The notes under the pieces: generated by a model
The model's input: only the letters and a program-made list of their open reading frames with translations
The model's database searches: none
What the model was told of the DNA's origin: nothing
Made by a program: the position numbers and the translations under genes
In this document: positions 35,602 through 45,562 of the stretch, piece by piece
Numbering within the stretch: position 1 is the stretch's first letter
Layout: each line of letters opens with the position of its first letter
Assembly: GCA_028686135.1 (NCBI GenBank)
Contig: JAQUCP010000010.1
Coordinates: forward strand, 29,229-93,228
Source: UBA12481 sp012523435
GTDB taxonomy: Bacteria; Bacteroidota; Bacteroidia; Bacteroidales; UBA12481
Length of the DNA: 64,000 nt
Reading direction: 5' to 3'

Positions 35602-37620
35602 ATGATCACCCCTTTCGCCTCCGCCATCCTCCAAGGCCTCCCCAGCGACTTGCCACCTTTCCGACCTTTCGACCCTGAAGTCAACCACGCACCTGTCAGG
35701 AAAGATATCCTGACCAAACAGGAAAAAGCCCTGGCCCTGAGAAATGCACTCCGATACTTCCCAAATCATCAACATGAAACCCTCGCCCCCGAATTCCTCC
35801 AGGAACTTCTCACCTACGGACGAATTTATATGTACCGATACCGCCCTCAGTACGAAATGAAAGCCCGACCTATCAGCGAATACCCGCACAAATCCAAACA
35901 GGCGGCCGCTATTATGCTGATGATCACCAATAACCTCGACCCCCGCGTTGCTCAACACCCCCACGAACTTATCACCTACGGCGGTAATGGCGCCGTCTTT
36001 CAAAACTGGGCCCAATACCTCATTACGATGAAGTACCTGGCCGAAATGACCGATAACCAAACCCTGGTCCTCTACTCCGGACACCCCCTCGGCCTCTTCC
36101 CTTCCCACCCCGAAGCACCACGCGTTGTGGTCTCGAACGGAATGGTAATCCCGAATTACTCAGCTCAGGACGACTGGGAACGCCTCAACGCCCTCGGTGT
36201 ATCACAGTATGGCCAAATGACAGCCGGATCATTTATGTATATCGGCCCACAAGGTATCGTCCACGGAACAACCATCACCGTCCTGAATGCCGGTAGAATG
36301 AAAAGCAAAAACCCATCCGAAACCCTTGCAGGTAAAGTATTTGTTACATCCGGTCTCGGAGGGATGTCAGGCGCCCAACCAAAAGCTACCGTCATCGCCG
36401 GCGGTGTATGCCTGGTGGCTGAAATCAACCCTAAAGCTACCCAAACCCGATATTCCCAAGGATGGGTCGACGAAGTCTATCATGACCTCGATAAACTCCT
36501 TATTCGAACGGACCATGCCCGGAAACAGAAAGAGGCCGTCTCCCTTGCATACCAAGGAAATGCCGTCGACCTGTGGGAAAAATTGGCCACCGAAAACTTT
36601 GAAATCGACCTGGGATCCGACCAAACCTCTCTCCATAACCCCTGGGCCGGCGGCTACTACCCTGCCGGAATCCCCTTCGATGAGGCTAATAACCTCATTC
36701 GTAAACAACCCGAACAGTTCAAGGATCTGGTTAGAGATTCTCTCCGACGCCAAGTGAACGCTATTAACCAAATGAGCTCCCATGGAATGTATTTCTGGGA
36801 TTATGGTAATGCCTTCCTGCTCGAGTCAGGACGCGCTCATGCTGACGTCTTTAATCCTGATGGATCCTATCGCTATCCTTCTTATGTCCAGGATATTATG
36901 GGGCCACTATTCTTCGACTACGGCTTCGGCCCGTTCCGTTGGGTCTGTACCTCTAATAACTCAGCCGATCTGAAAACTACCGACCGGATAGCTGAAGAGG
37001 TGCTGACCAACCTGCTAGCTGCTTCCAACCCGGAAACCAGAAGACAAATGGAAGATAACCTCCACTGGATCAAACAAGCAGGCCAAAATAACCTCGTGGT
37101 CGGATCCCAAGCCCGTATCCTATACGCCGATGCTCTAGGTCGGATTAAAATCGCCGAAGCATTTAACCAAGCTATCGCTCATGGCGAAATTTCTGCACCG
37201 ATTGTCCTCGGACGCGATCACCACGACGTCTCGGGAACTGATTCACCATTCCGCGAAACTTCCAATATCTACGATGGATCCTCCTTTACCGCCGATATGG
37301 CCGTCCAAAATGTTATCGGAGATGCCTTCCGCGGTGCTACCTGGGTCTCCATCCATAACGGAGGCGGAGTCGGCTGGGGTGAGGTTATTAATGGTGGCTT
37401 CGGATTGGTTCTCGATGGATCCGAACAAGCAGCCCGACGACTGAAATCAATGCTGTACTGGGATGTTAATAATGGAATCGCCCGACGTAGCTGGGCCCGT
37501 AACCCTGGAGCTGTTAGTACAATCCAAAAGGCTATGGAACAAAATCCGCAGCTGAAAGTAACTGTCCCAACTATCGCTACCGATGAGATTATTAACCAAA
37601 CTCTGGAAGAATTTTTGTAA
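35602..37620 (+). CDS. hutU: Urocanate hydratase (long Bacteroidota form)
   Basis: From the ATG at 35602 the protein has 672 residues. The opening LQGLPSDLPPFRPFDP then HAPVRKDILTKQEKALALRNALRYFP is typical of the Bacteroides-type enzyme. NAD-binding and active-site blocks are visible (ITYGGNGAVFQNWAQY, SGHPLGLFPSHP, TAGSFMYIGPQGIVHGT, GLGGMSGAQPKA). It hydrates urocanate in histidine breakdown, in the cytoplasm. An ATG at 35569 would add an 11-residue, signal-like stretch but is less consistent with the family. Codons end strongly in C, unlike neighbours, and no other hut gene is in the window. It follows the RAYT hairpin directly. Confidence 0.93.
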   Translation: MITPFASAILQGLPSDLPPFRPFDPEVNHAPVRKDILTKQEKALALRNALRYFPNHQHETLAPEFLQELLTYGRIYMYRYRPQYEMKARPISEYPHKSKQAAAIMLMITNNLDPRVAQHPHELITYGGNGAVFQNWAQYLITMKYLAEMTDNQTLVLYSGHPLGLFPSHPEAPRVVVSNGMVIPNYSAQDDWERLNALGVSQYGQMTAGSFMYIGPQGIVHGTTITVLNAGRMKSKNPSETLAGKVFVTSGLGGMSGAQPKATVIAGGVCLVAEINPKATQTRYSQGWVDEVYHDLDKLLIRTDHARKQKEAVSLAYQGNAVDLWEKLATENFEIDLGSDQTSLHNPWAGGYYPAGIPFDEANNLIRKQPEQFKDLVRDSLRRQVNAINQMSSHGMYFWDYGNAFLLESGRAHADVFNPDGSYRYPSYVQDIMGPLFFDYGFGPFRWVCTSNNSADLKTTDRIAEEVLTNLLAASNPETRRQMEDNLHWIKQAGQNNLVVGSQARILYADALGRIKIAEAFNQAIAHGEISAPIVLGRDHHDVSGTDSPFRETSNIYDGSSFTADMAVQNVIGDAFRGATWVSIHNGGGVGWGEVINGGFGLVLDGSEQAARRLKSMLYWDVNNGIARRSWARNPGAVSTIQKAMEQNPQLKVTVPTIATDEIINQTLEEFL

Positions 37621-37650
37621 TTTTATCTATGTAGGATTAACTCTTCTGCT

Positions 37651-38067
37651 ATGAAAGCCTTAAAACCACTCATCGCTTCTGTTCTTTTACTTCTTCCTGC
37701 CCTCTTTCAAGGCTGTGAACCCGTGGAAGGAGATCCAAATCTGGCTGGAGCCTGGAACTGCAAGGAAACTAGCCAGATCTTTATGAAGCGGGCTAACCTG
37801 ACCAGCACGTTTACCGTGACCTTCGTCAGAGATGCCGTCAATACAAACCAGTACCATATCAAAAATTTCTACCGACTGGGAGATCAGGTTACAGTCACCG
37901 TCCTTAAAGATGGTTATACCATCACTATCCCAAAACAAAGCGTTGATGGCTTCTTGTTCGAAGGATCAGGTTCCCTGAATGATGACTATACCCTGATCAA
38001 TATGACCTATACAGCTGATGATGGCGGCGGACAGGTGGATCATGTTGCCGCTGAAATGAGTAGATGA
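37651..38067 (+). CDS. Small lipoprotein of unknown function
   Basis: The 138-residue protein has a lipoprotein signal ending in FQGC and a beta-strand-rich body (AGAWNCKETSQIF, STFTVTFVRD, NQYHIKNFYRLGDQVTVTVL, GYTITIPKQSV), resembling small lipocalin-like lipoproteins of Bacteroidota. I do not recognise the family. It lies 30 nt after hutU in the same orientation. Codon use is less C-biased than in hutU. Confidence 0.65.
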   Translation: MKALKPLIASVLLLLPALFQGCEPVEGDPNLAGAWNCKETSQIFMKRANLTSTFTVTFVRDAVNTNQYHIKNFYRLGDQVTVTVLKDGYTITIPKQSVDGFLFEGSGSLNDDYTLINMTYTADDGGGQVDHVAAEMSR

Positions 38068-38107
38068 AAGAGTTATTGTCGGGCTTAATTAGATAATGAT
38101 CAGATGA

Positions 38108-38139
38108 TCAAATTATCAAATTATCAAATTATCAAATTA
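38108..38139. repeat. Short tandem repeat, four units of TCAAATTA
   Basis: The 8-bp unit TCAAATTA is repeated four times, with degenerate TCAGATGA before and TCAGATAT after it. It sits between two convergent genes, and its AT-rich slip-prone nature suggests copy-number variation. Confidence 0.8.
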
Positions 38140-38147
38140 TCAGATAT

Positions 38148-38624
38148 CTATAATCTCTCAACCAGAACTACAGCATAGGCAGTTACCCCTTCGCCAGTCC
38201 CCGTATAACCCATCTTTTCCGAAGTGGTGGCTTTAATGGATACCTGCTCCACCATAATACCCATCACACTCGCTAACACGTTCCGCATCTCTTCAATGCG
38301 CCCGGCTAGTTTCGGCTTCTCCAAACAAATCGTTGAATCGATGTTAACAACCCGCCAGCCTCTATCGTTTAGGAGCTGAATGGTCCGAGTTAACAGGATC
38401 TTGCTGTCAATGTCCTTATAGACAGGCGATGTGTCGGGAAAGTGCTGGCCGATATCCCCTAATGCAAGAGATCCTAATAAGGCATCACAGATGGCGTGAA
38501 TCAACACGTCACCATCCGAATGCCCCAAGGTGCCTCTTTCAAATGGAATCGCTATCCCTCCAAGAGTGAGACTCCGACCTTCAACCAGCCGGTGTACATC
38601 GTATCCAAATCCAATTCGAAACAT
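38148..38624 (-). CDS. ispF: 2-C-methyl-D-erythritol 2,4-cyclodiphosphate synthase
   Basis: The 158-residue protein makes MEcPP in the MEP isoprenoid pathway, in the cytoplasm. GFGYDVHRL at the N-terminus holds the Zn-binding Asp and His. GHSDGDVLIHAICDALLG, DIGQHFPD and the C-terminal KATTSEKMGYTGTGEG are all family signatures. Length is normal. It lies 7 nt after porV, the last gene of the minus-strand run porU-porV-ispF. Confidence 0.96.
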   Translation of the reverse strand: MFRIGFGYDVHRLVEGRSLTLGGIAIPFERGTLGHSDGDVLIHAICDALLGSLALGDIGQHFPDTSPVYKDIDSKILLTRTIQLLNDRGWRVVNIDSTICLEKPKLAGRIEEMRNVLASVMGIMVEQVSIKATTSEKMGYTGTGEGVTAYAVVLVERL

Positions 38625-38631
38625 TTTGTGA

Positions 38632-39837
38632 CTAGCGTCTCTCTCCCTTCAGCCCGGCAAAGTCAAAGAGCAGACTAAACCGTAACGTGTTGGCTAGCGG
38701 ATGATTCTGGTAAATGGGAACCAAATAGGCGAAGTCTAATCCAAAGACATTAAGCCTGAGCCCAATACCAACTGTGAAGTATTTTCGGTTACCCTTGGTC
38801 GAATGCTCATGAAAGTATCCCCCACGAATGGCAAACTGCTTGGCATACCAGTATTCCAAACCAGCCGAGTAGGTGATCTCATTCAACTCTTCAATCATCC
38901 CGCCAGGAGCATCATAGAACGAACGGAACATCCCGACCGGAACGGAAACGTTGGGGTTGTACCCAGCCCGAATAACCGGGTTTCCCTCAAGATCTGCAGT
39001 ATCACTAAGAGGATAGTATTCAGGCGGAGTCGGAATCATGAGCTTATTTAAATCGAGAGCCAGGGTGAGACTGTTATAATCGTCAAAGTCAATCGTAAAG
39101 GCAGTTCCAAGCCTTAAATTGATCGGAATAAAGTCCTTGTCCGACCCTTTGGTGTAACCCATTTTCGATCCAATGTTGGAAATGTTGGCTCCGAAAGCAA
39201 TGGTTCCGTCGTAATCACCTAATATCAAATCACTATTGCGATAATAGAAGGAAACATCAGAGGAATAAGCCATCCCGGGAGTGGATTCAACACCCCCTAC
39301 AAATTGCCCACCTGTCAGGTTTGAGTAAATGAAACGAAAAGCCAAACTGCCCGAAAACCGATCCGAAAAGGCCCTCGCATACGCAGCATCAAAAGTAAAT
39401 TCATTTGGATTATAATTGCCCGTCGGATTGCCAACAATATCCGTGAAAGCAATGTCCCCTAAAGCGAAGTAACGAAGAGAAAATCCAATGACCTGCTCGT
39501 TGTCAATACGCTTATAACCAGATAAATAAGCTAGATTGATGTCCTTAATCAGCTTCCTTAACCACGGAGTATACGAGATCGAAATCCCCATATCATTCGG
39601 AGCAAAGGCATATTTGGCCGGATTCCAATGCATGGAATTGGCATCTGGAGATAAAGCAACCCCAACATCCCCCATGCCACCAGATCTTGAATCCGGGGCA
39701 ATGGTTAAAAAGGGAACAGCAGAGGTTACCGTATTGATCTTTCCGGATAACTCGTCAGTGGAAATTTGAGCGCTGGCTGTCCATGTTAATAACATGCTGA
39801 TTAGGAGTGTAATGCCAGACTTAAGGATTACCTTCAT
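38632..39837 (-). CDS. porV: Type IX secretion outer membrane protein PorV
   Basis: The 401-residue protein has a signal peptide (LLISMLLTWTASAQ) and a beta-barrel of the OmpP1/FadL-like type (RSGGMGDVGVALSPDANSMH, ISISYTPWLRKL, AIRGGYFHEHSTKGNRKYFTVG, with a C-terminal LRFSLLFDF). PorV shuttles type IX cargo from the Sov translocon to the PorU-containing attachment complex. It follows porU by 104 nt. The pairing and layout match known type IX loci, and two likely cargo proteins are encoded at 30.2-34.8 kb. Confidence 0.92.
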   Translation of the reverse strand: MKVILKSGITLLISMLLTWTASAQISTDELSGKINTVTSAVPFLTIAPDSRSGGMGDVGVALSPDANSMHWNPAKYAFAPNDMGISISYTPWLRKLIKDINLAYLSGYKRIDNEQVIGFSLRYFALGDIAFTDIVGNPTGNYNPNEFTFDAAYARAFSDRFSGSLAFRFIYSNLTGGQFVGGVESTPGMAYSSDVSFYYRNSDLILGDYDGTIAFGANISNIGSKMGYTKGSDKDFIPINLRLGTAFTIDFDDYNSLTLALDLNKLMIPTPPEYYPLSDTADLEGNPVIRAGYNPNVSVPVGMFRSFYDAPGGMIEELNEITYSAGLEYWYAKQFAIRGGYFHEHSTKGNRKYFTVGIGLRLNVFGLDFAYLVPIYQNHPLANTLRFSLLFDFAGLKGERR

Positions 39838-39941
39838 CTATATAATTATTTTGCCGACAAATATACTGATTATTCCATGTAGGCTGTTAGTCTATTCTCA
39901 AAAACAGGATTTTCAGTATTTTATTGCGGATTGATTGGACA

Positions 39942-42900
39942 TTATTTCAGGATCACCAGCTTCTGAAAAGCCTCCTTGGATTTTCCATCAGCAGTCCTGA
40001 TCCGAACCCGATAAAAATAGGTTCCCCGACCAATGGGATCCCCAAAGTCGTCCAGCCCATCCCAGGAAATTGGCCCGACACGGTAGGATCCTGCCCCAAC
40101 CTGAGTTTGGTTAGCCTGAATATATTCAAAACTCTTGACCAACTTGCCACTGATGGTGTACACTTGCAGCAAAACCTCCATGTCCTGATGCCCCTGATTA
40201 TGCTCAAAATAGAAGTCAGTATGGGTGGTGAACGGATTGGGGTAGTTTAATACATGCTCAATTACGACTTCCTCTGAACTTACCACACTAAAACTGAGCT
40301 CTGCTTCCGATGAGTTGTTGACGATGTCCCACACTTTTACCTTAATGGTATGGTCGCCAGGTTCCAATTGACTGAGCGGATACCGAATGGTCCCTGAACG
40401 ATAGTCGTCTAAATCGGATTCGTAGTAATCGTTCAACACTAGAGCATTTTGCTGATTCCCATTGAGGATAGCCGTGATATCATGCCCTATCCCGTTACCA
40501 GTCGTGTTTATTCCACTTTCATCCTTCACTCGGATTAAAAGAATTGGATCTTCATTGGTAATCCCTCCGCTAACAAATGACGAGTCATTCATGAAAATGT
40601 CAAGCTCTGGCCCTTGACGATCATTTATCTCTTCTCCGCTCGATTCTCCGAAAAGAACCGTCTGATTTACTCCTGATGCATCGCGTTGATCATCAGAAGC
40701 ATAGAAGGAGAATTTGCCTGAACCAACTTGATAGGCCATGTCCTTCGGAACAATGAATGAAAAGGTGAACTCTCCATTCGTAACGCTCGCTTTCCCTTTA
40801 AAGAGAATACTGTTCTGAACCTGAAACTCCATGACCGGCCCACCATCGTTGGCCAGATTATTCATCGTCATCTCTTTATCGTAAATGGTTGGGACGACCT
40901 GACCATTAAAGTCGATCAATTTATTGCCTTGTAAATCAGTAATATGTCCTTGAACTGTTGCTGCTGATAATGCCTTCAGCGTGTCACTGAAGACCTCGAG
41001 GGATTTTCCATTGATATCAGTCATCTCAACTCGGTAATCCGGATAGCTCAATCGAAGTGCGGGATCGCCCAAAAGAGTGAAACTTAGTTTGTTAATTTCT
41101 TCTCCAATGGCATTTTTGGTGAGCCGCATAATATCCCCTAAACCATATTTTTCCCCCTGAGTGTCCCGTCCAAAGACATAATTGTAAAACTCCCGGTTGA
41201 GATAGTAATTTGGGGCAGAGTAAACTAACCGAGTGGTTGAAAACAGTCCGATCCCGCCACCTTTTGGATTCAAGAGAACCCATTCTCCTGCAGAGATTTC
41301 TACGTCATCAAACCGACTAAACTCGCAGGTGGCAGTCATGAATAAGGGCAACCTAACCGAATTGTCCCAGTTTTTGATATCTGAAATGGTCAGGATCTCC
41401 TCATGAGCTAGTCCGCGCTCACTGCCATGCCCCAGGTAGTTCATGATCAGTGCTCCTTTCTTCATCCGATTGCCGATTGCGCGGTTAACGTCTGGGTAAC
41501 GGGCTCCGGCGGGCAGAATGTATTGCTGAAAAGCATCGAGATAGATCTTCTCCAGATTAAATGACGGATGCTTCGACGTAATCAGCCTTGCTAATGCATC
41601 AGCATCTCTCATGTGAGAATTGTTGTCTTCATCATCACCAATCATGCAAATCATGTTTCTCCAGTCGCCCATGGCCGACTGAGCATAATAGTTCCTGATC
41701 TTATTGATTACTATCGATGCTTCTGAGCTGTTCGAGACGGGCAACCGGCCAATACCGATATCGAGCAGACCCGACTGGATCTGTTCGCCGGTGTCGAGCA
41801 GTCCGAAGTAGTCGTCCGTTACATAGGAGGTCGTCGGAAAGAGTGATTCATGGGATTGATAGGTCGGGAGAAGATTGGCAAAATCGGCAGAAGTGTTTTT
41901 ATTATCGAAGGATCCATCGCCAAAGAAGAGGAAATATCTGAGCCTGGAGGCTGTGCCATCGGTTCGGTCGTAAAACATTTTCAGGAAGTCTCGGATTGCT
42001 GTGATGTCTCGTATCCCAGATGAAAACTCGTTATAGACTTCTTCAGGTGTAACCAGAACGGAATTGATACCTTCCATGTCTTGGTGAATCTGGGAAAGCT
42101 CCCTGGCATAGTCAGCCAACCCGGGTTGCACCAAGATAATCATATCGGGTGTGGGCATAGCATGCAGGTTCTGGTTGGGTATCAGCCCGACACCCTCGCC
42201 AGAATAGTGCGGTATCGGTAGCGTTTCGGAGTTCGGGTCGAATAGAACATACTCACGGATCTGGGAAACAGAGGCAACAAATTCTGTGGAATTATTCTGA
42301 TACGTGGTTCTCTGTTGCCTGATTTCGGTTGGTGTTGTGACGTCCCATACCAAGCACTCCGGATTGGTGTTGCTGATCCTGAATCGGCCAGTTCGGCTGG
42401 GGCGGGTGCTCCGAGAATCCCGGAATAGTAGCTGATCGCCATTGTAGGCCAACTGACACCGGGTATTCAGCGTCAGATAATCGAGCCACCCTTTAGCAGC
42501 CGGGTTGCTGGGCACAAACTGGATGAGTACGGTAAACTGATCTCCTGGTGGGGTAAACTCGCTGTGTGTCAAGGCTGTTGATGCAAAGAGAGCCTCGTAG
42601 TTATTCGTGTTCACACCTGGTAATTCTACCGTTGCAAACCGGCTTTCTCCCTGGTATAGGTAAAACTTCGAATCCGGGCTGGAACGGGAAGAACGAGCCC
42701 ATAGGGCAGATGTAATCTTGACTGGCTCTGTGGGGATCCGATTTGGGAAATGAAATGAGTAGCCGTGGCGCAACAGAACCTCGAAGTGAGTCCAGCACCA
42801 CTGGCGACCGCTTTTGATCAGATTGATCGAATCAATCTCCCTGTAATCGTATGCATCATAGGAAGTTATATCAACCTGTGGAGTAGTGCCCGGGTTAGAT

Positions 42901-43787
42901 GCCAGTTCGATTTGTTGACCGGGTCCAAGATCCTCTGTTACAAAATAATAGGCTACATCGGAGAATTGGTGAATCTGGTGGACAAATCGGGTTTGGCTTT
43001 CCTCATATTTCCAGCTGACCGGCCCTGTGGCGTAAAAAAGAAGATAATCGCCCTGATCCCAGGTGTTATTGGTGCCTTTATTAATATAGAGAGGGCTTTC
43101 AAGAAGATCGTCGTACCGATCCTCTGATGAATCATAGGCCAGCTGGGTTCCGCCATTCCCGTAGATTCTGACATGATCGGGATTCTGAATGCCGATAGCT
43201 CTCAGATCGGAATAGGTCAACTTGTGAATCCCAGTCTGTTTGATGCTGATTTTGTACCAGGTGCCTGTTGCTAAAACTGAACTCGCAGCGTAAGAACGGC
43301 TTTTAAGGTTCCGGGTGGTTGGGGGTGTTTTTGAAGCTGTTGACCTGACTATTGGACGGAAGCTCACTAATCGCTCCAACACCCCAGTGGAAGGATTTTT
43401 TCTAAAGGGAACGAAGGAGTACCGGACAAAAGACTGTTTCCGCTCAATCAGAAGATCACTGGTTACCGTGATTTCCCCGGTGAGGGTTTTAATTTCTTCG
43501 GGATGGGTCTGATCCTTATCTTCGGGTACCGGCTCGAAAACCAAGCTGCTTAGCGTTACCAAAGGTGCCTGTCCATTGGTGCTGCCGCCCCATGGAAGCC
43601 TCTCTGAATAGCGTGGCAAAGTTCCAGCTCCCTCCGGATAGTGCCCGACATCAAAAGTCAAGGCATCCTGCCAATGAATTCTCCTTATATCCTGATCCTG
43701 AGCACAGAGCGGCTGCCAGGCTATCTGTGCCAGGAGCAGTATTCTCCAAATTGTCGTATTTATGCGGTATCCAGAATTCATTTTCAC
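39942..43787 (-). CDS. porU: Type IX secretion sortase PorU (peptidase C25)
   Basis: The 1281-residue protein has a signal peptide, a long N-terminal beta region and a gingipain-like C25 domain. The His/Cys pair is visible as NYLGHGSERG (near residue 790) and TATCEFSRFDD (near 820). C-terminal Ig-like domains end in a FlgD-like block with VLNYPNPFTTHTDFYF and GTYFYRVRIRTADG. PorU removes the C-terminal signal of type IX cargo and attaches A-LPS at the outer membrane surface. It is divergent from gldJ and leads the porU-porV-ispF run. Confidence 0.94.
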   Translation of the reverse strand: MKMNSGYRINTTIWRILLLAQIAWQPLCAQDQDIRRIHWQDALTFDVGHYPEGAGTLPRYSERLPWGGSTNGQAPLVTLSSLVFEPVPEDKDQTHPEEIKTLTGEITVTSDLLIERKQSFVRYSFVPFRKNPSTGVLERLVSFRPIVRSTASKTPPTTRNLKSRSYAASSVLATGTWYKISIKQTGIHKLTYSDLRAIGIQNPDHVRIYGNGGTQLAYDSSEDRYDDLLESPLYINKGTNNTWDQGDYLLFYATGPVSWKYEESQTRFVHQIHQFSDVAYYFVTEDLGPGQQIELASNPGTTPQVDITSYDAYDYREIDSINLIKSGRQWCWTHFEVLLRHGYSFHFPNRIPTEPVKITSALWARSSRSSPDSKFYLYQGESRFATVELPGVNTNNYEALFASTALTHSEFTPPGDQFTVLIQFVPSNPAAKGWLDYLTLNTRCQLAYNGDQLLFRDSRSTRPSRTGRFRISNTNPECLVWDVTTPTEIRQQRTTYQNNSTEFVASVSQIREYVLFDPNSETLPIPHYSGEGVGLIPNQNLHAMPTPDMIILVQPGLADYARELSQIHQDMEGINSVLVTPEEVYNEFSSGIRDITAIRDFLKMFYDRTDGTASRLRYFLFFGDGSFDNKNTSADFANLLPTYQSHESLFPTTSYVTDDYFGLLDTGEQIQSGLLDIGIGRLPVSNSSEASIVINKIRNYYAQSAMGDWRNMICMIGDDEDNNSHMRDADALARLITSKHPSFNLEKIYLDAFQQYILPAGARYPDVNRAIGNRMKKGALIMNYLGHGSERGLAHEEILTISDIKNWDNSVRLPLFMTATCEFSRFDDVEISAGEWVLLNPKGGGIGLFSTTRLVYSAPNYYLNREFYNYVFGRDTQGEKYGLGDIMRLTKNAIGEEINKLSFTLLGDPALRLSYPDYRVEMTDINGKSLEVFSDTLKALSAATVQGHITDLQGNKLIDFNGQVVPTIYDKEMTMNNLANDGGPVMEFQVQNSILFKGKASVTNGEFTFSFIVPKDMAYQVGSGKFSFYASDDQRDASGVNQTVLFGESSGEEINDRQGPELDIFMNDSSFVSGGITNEDPILLIRVKDESGINTTGNGIGHDITAILNGNQQNALVLNDYYESDLDDYRSGTIRYPLSQLEPGDHTIKVKVWDIVNNSSEAELSFSVVSSEEVVIEHVLNYPNPFTTHTDFYFEHNQGHQDMEVLLQVYTISGKLVKSFEYIQANQTQVGAGSYRVGPISWDGLDDFGDPIGRGTYFYRVRIRTADGKSKEAFQKLVILK

Positions 43788-44061
43788 AAGGATAAGTGGT
43801 GCAAAATAGTCAACTCCACACTAATTCAGAAATTGGCCCGTTATCAGCCAAAACGTCTTCCGTTTGTGGAAATTGTCCTGAAAGATTCGCTCCTTCTGGT
43901 TTTTTTCAACAAGGAGGTTGAAAAATAAAACCAGTTTACTAGCGTTAGTTAGAACGTAATAGGTGGATTTTTGATAATTTCCGCCCCAAATGGCGGAGCG
44001 GTTGAAGTGATTTTGAGAACTAATAGTAACTTTACCAGTTGATTTTAACTTATTGATCGCT

Positions 44062-45561
44062 ATGAAAATCAGGAAGTTGAGTGTTTTCATAATTGGACTT
44101 GCAGGATTGGTAGCCTTGGTGGGATGCCAAAATTCCGGATTGACTTCAGGATCTGGGAAATCCTCTTCCAAAACTGGCTGGAAATACAACGATATCAAAA
44201 ACGGTGGTTTCGAATATATTGCCAAATTCAAGCAGGCACCGGGACCGGGGCTGGTTTTCGTAGAAGGTGGAACCTTTACGATGGGGCGCGTGGCTGATGA
44301 TATTCGTTATGATTGGAATAATATCCCCCGGCGAGTTACGGTATCCTCTTTTTATATGGATGAAACCGAGGTGACCAATACGGACTACAGGGAATATCTC
44401 TACTGGCTCAACCGGGTTTTTGCAGAGTATCCCCAAATTTACCAGGATGCTTTGCCCGATACCCTGGTATGGCGTAGTGCCTTGTCTTTCAACGAACCGA
44501 TGGTTGAATACTACTTCCGTCACCCTTCATACAATGATTATCCGGTTGTCGGTGTAAGTTGGTTACAGGCAACCCGTTACTGTGACTGGCGAACTGATCG
44601 TGTGAACGAATTGATGCTGATAAAAAACGGTATTTTAGAGCATGACCCAAATCAGCGCGGAGCCAATCATTTTAATACGGAAGCCTATTTGGCTGGGCAG
44701 TATGAAGGGGTTGTCAGACAGGACCTTCCCAGTCTTGATCCAAACCAGGACACCCGTAAAGCTAGAATGGAAGATGGGTTTTTCTACCCCAAATATCGTC
44801 TCGCAACCGAAGCTGAATGGGAATTTGCTGCTTTAGGCATGACGGCTGACGACGAAATTATTGCCGAGAAACAGATGTACCCGTGGAAGGGTAATTACAC
44901 CCGTAGTGATGAGCGCCGGACTAAAGGCTTAATGGTAGCCAATTTTGCCCGGGGCAGAGGTGATTATATGGGAGTTTCCGGAGCTCTGAATGATGCTTAT
45001 GCTTACACATCTCCGGTTAAAGCGTTCCCTCCAAACCAGTTTGGATTGTACGGTATGGCCGGGAATGTTAACGAGTGGGTCCTGGATGTGTACCGGCCTC
45101 TCTCTTCGCTGGATGTTAACGATCAAAGCCCCTTTCGCGGCAACATTTTTACCGTACAGGTCCGCGATGCTGATGGTAAACTGGTTGAAAAAGATCAGTT
45201 CGGCCGTATTCCCAGAAGAGAAATGACCCCGGAAGAAAATATGAACCGCCTGAACTACCAACGTTCTGATAATCGTAATTATCAGGATGGAGATGTTCAG
45301 ACGATTATCAAGTATAATGCTGAAAATCAAAATGATTCAACTAGTACTTCCGCGATGTATTATCAGGGTACACCAGAGGATCAAATTGGGATAACCAGCC
45401 TGATTACCGATAAATCCCGCGTGTATAAAGGAGGTTCCTGGCGCGATAGAGCCTACTGGCTGATTCCAGGTACCAGACGCTTCCTGGATGAAGAGAAGGC
45501 TACCGATGATATTGGATTTAGATGTGCCATGTCACATCTGGGCAGCGATAACGGAAAGTAG
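44062..45561 (+). CDS. gldJ: Gliding motility/type IX-associated lipoprotein GldJ
   Basis: Starting at ATG 44062, the protein has 499 residues, a lipoprotein signal ending in VGC and a SUMF1/FGE-like domain (LVFVEGGTFTMGRVADD, SSFYMDETEVTNTDYREYL, RLATEAEWEFAALGM, GMAGNVNEWVLDVY, GGSWRDRAYWLIPGTRRF, DDIGFRCAM). In Flavobacterium, GldJ is an outer-membrane lipoprotein needed for gliding and for stable GldK in the type IX motor. A TTG at 44053 could extend it by three residues. It is divergent from porU and runs directly into murF, a conserved Bacteroidota order. Confidence 0.92.
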   Translation: MKIRKLSVFIIGLAGLVALVGCQNSGLTSGSGKSSSKTGWKYNDIKNGGFEYIAKFKQAPGPGLVFVEGGTFTMGRVADDIRYDWNNIPRRVTVSSFYMDETEVTNTDYREYLYWLNRVFAEYPQIYQDALPDTLVWRSALSFNEPMVEYYFRHPSYNDYPVVGVSWLQATRYCDWRTDRVNELMLIKNGILEHDPNQRGANHFNTEAYLAGQYEGVVRQDLPSLDPNQDTRKARMEDGFFYPKYRLATEAEWEFAALGMTADDEIIAEKQMYPWKGNYTRSDERRTKGLMVANFARGRGDYMGVSGALNDAYAYTSPVKAFPPNQFGLYGMAGNVNEWVLDVYRPLSSLDVNDQSPFRGNIFTVQVRDADGKLVEKDQFGRIPRREMTPEENMNRLNYQRSDNRNYQDGDVQTIIKYNAENQNDSTSTSAMYYQGTPEDQIGITSLITDKSRVYKGGSWRDRAYWLIPGTRRFLDEEKATDDIGFRCAMSHLGSDNGK

Positions 45562-45562
45562 T

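Noticed and set aside
39310..39320. A single ACCTGTCAGGT arm inside porV, same core as the RAYT hairpins
   Set aside because: No inverted partner lies nearby. One 11-bp near-palindrome in coding sequence can arise by chance.
43788..44061. Open frames in the porU-gldJ gap, considered as a small gene
   Set aside because: They extend into porU or gldJ in the wrong frame, have no start context and encode low-complexity products.
44062..45561. Active formylglycine-generating enzyme
   Set aside because: The domain lacks the paired Cys and fits GldJ by signal, length and the gldJ-murF order.
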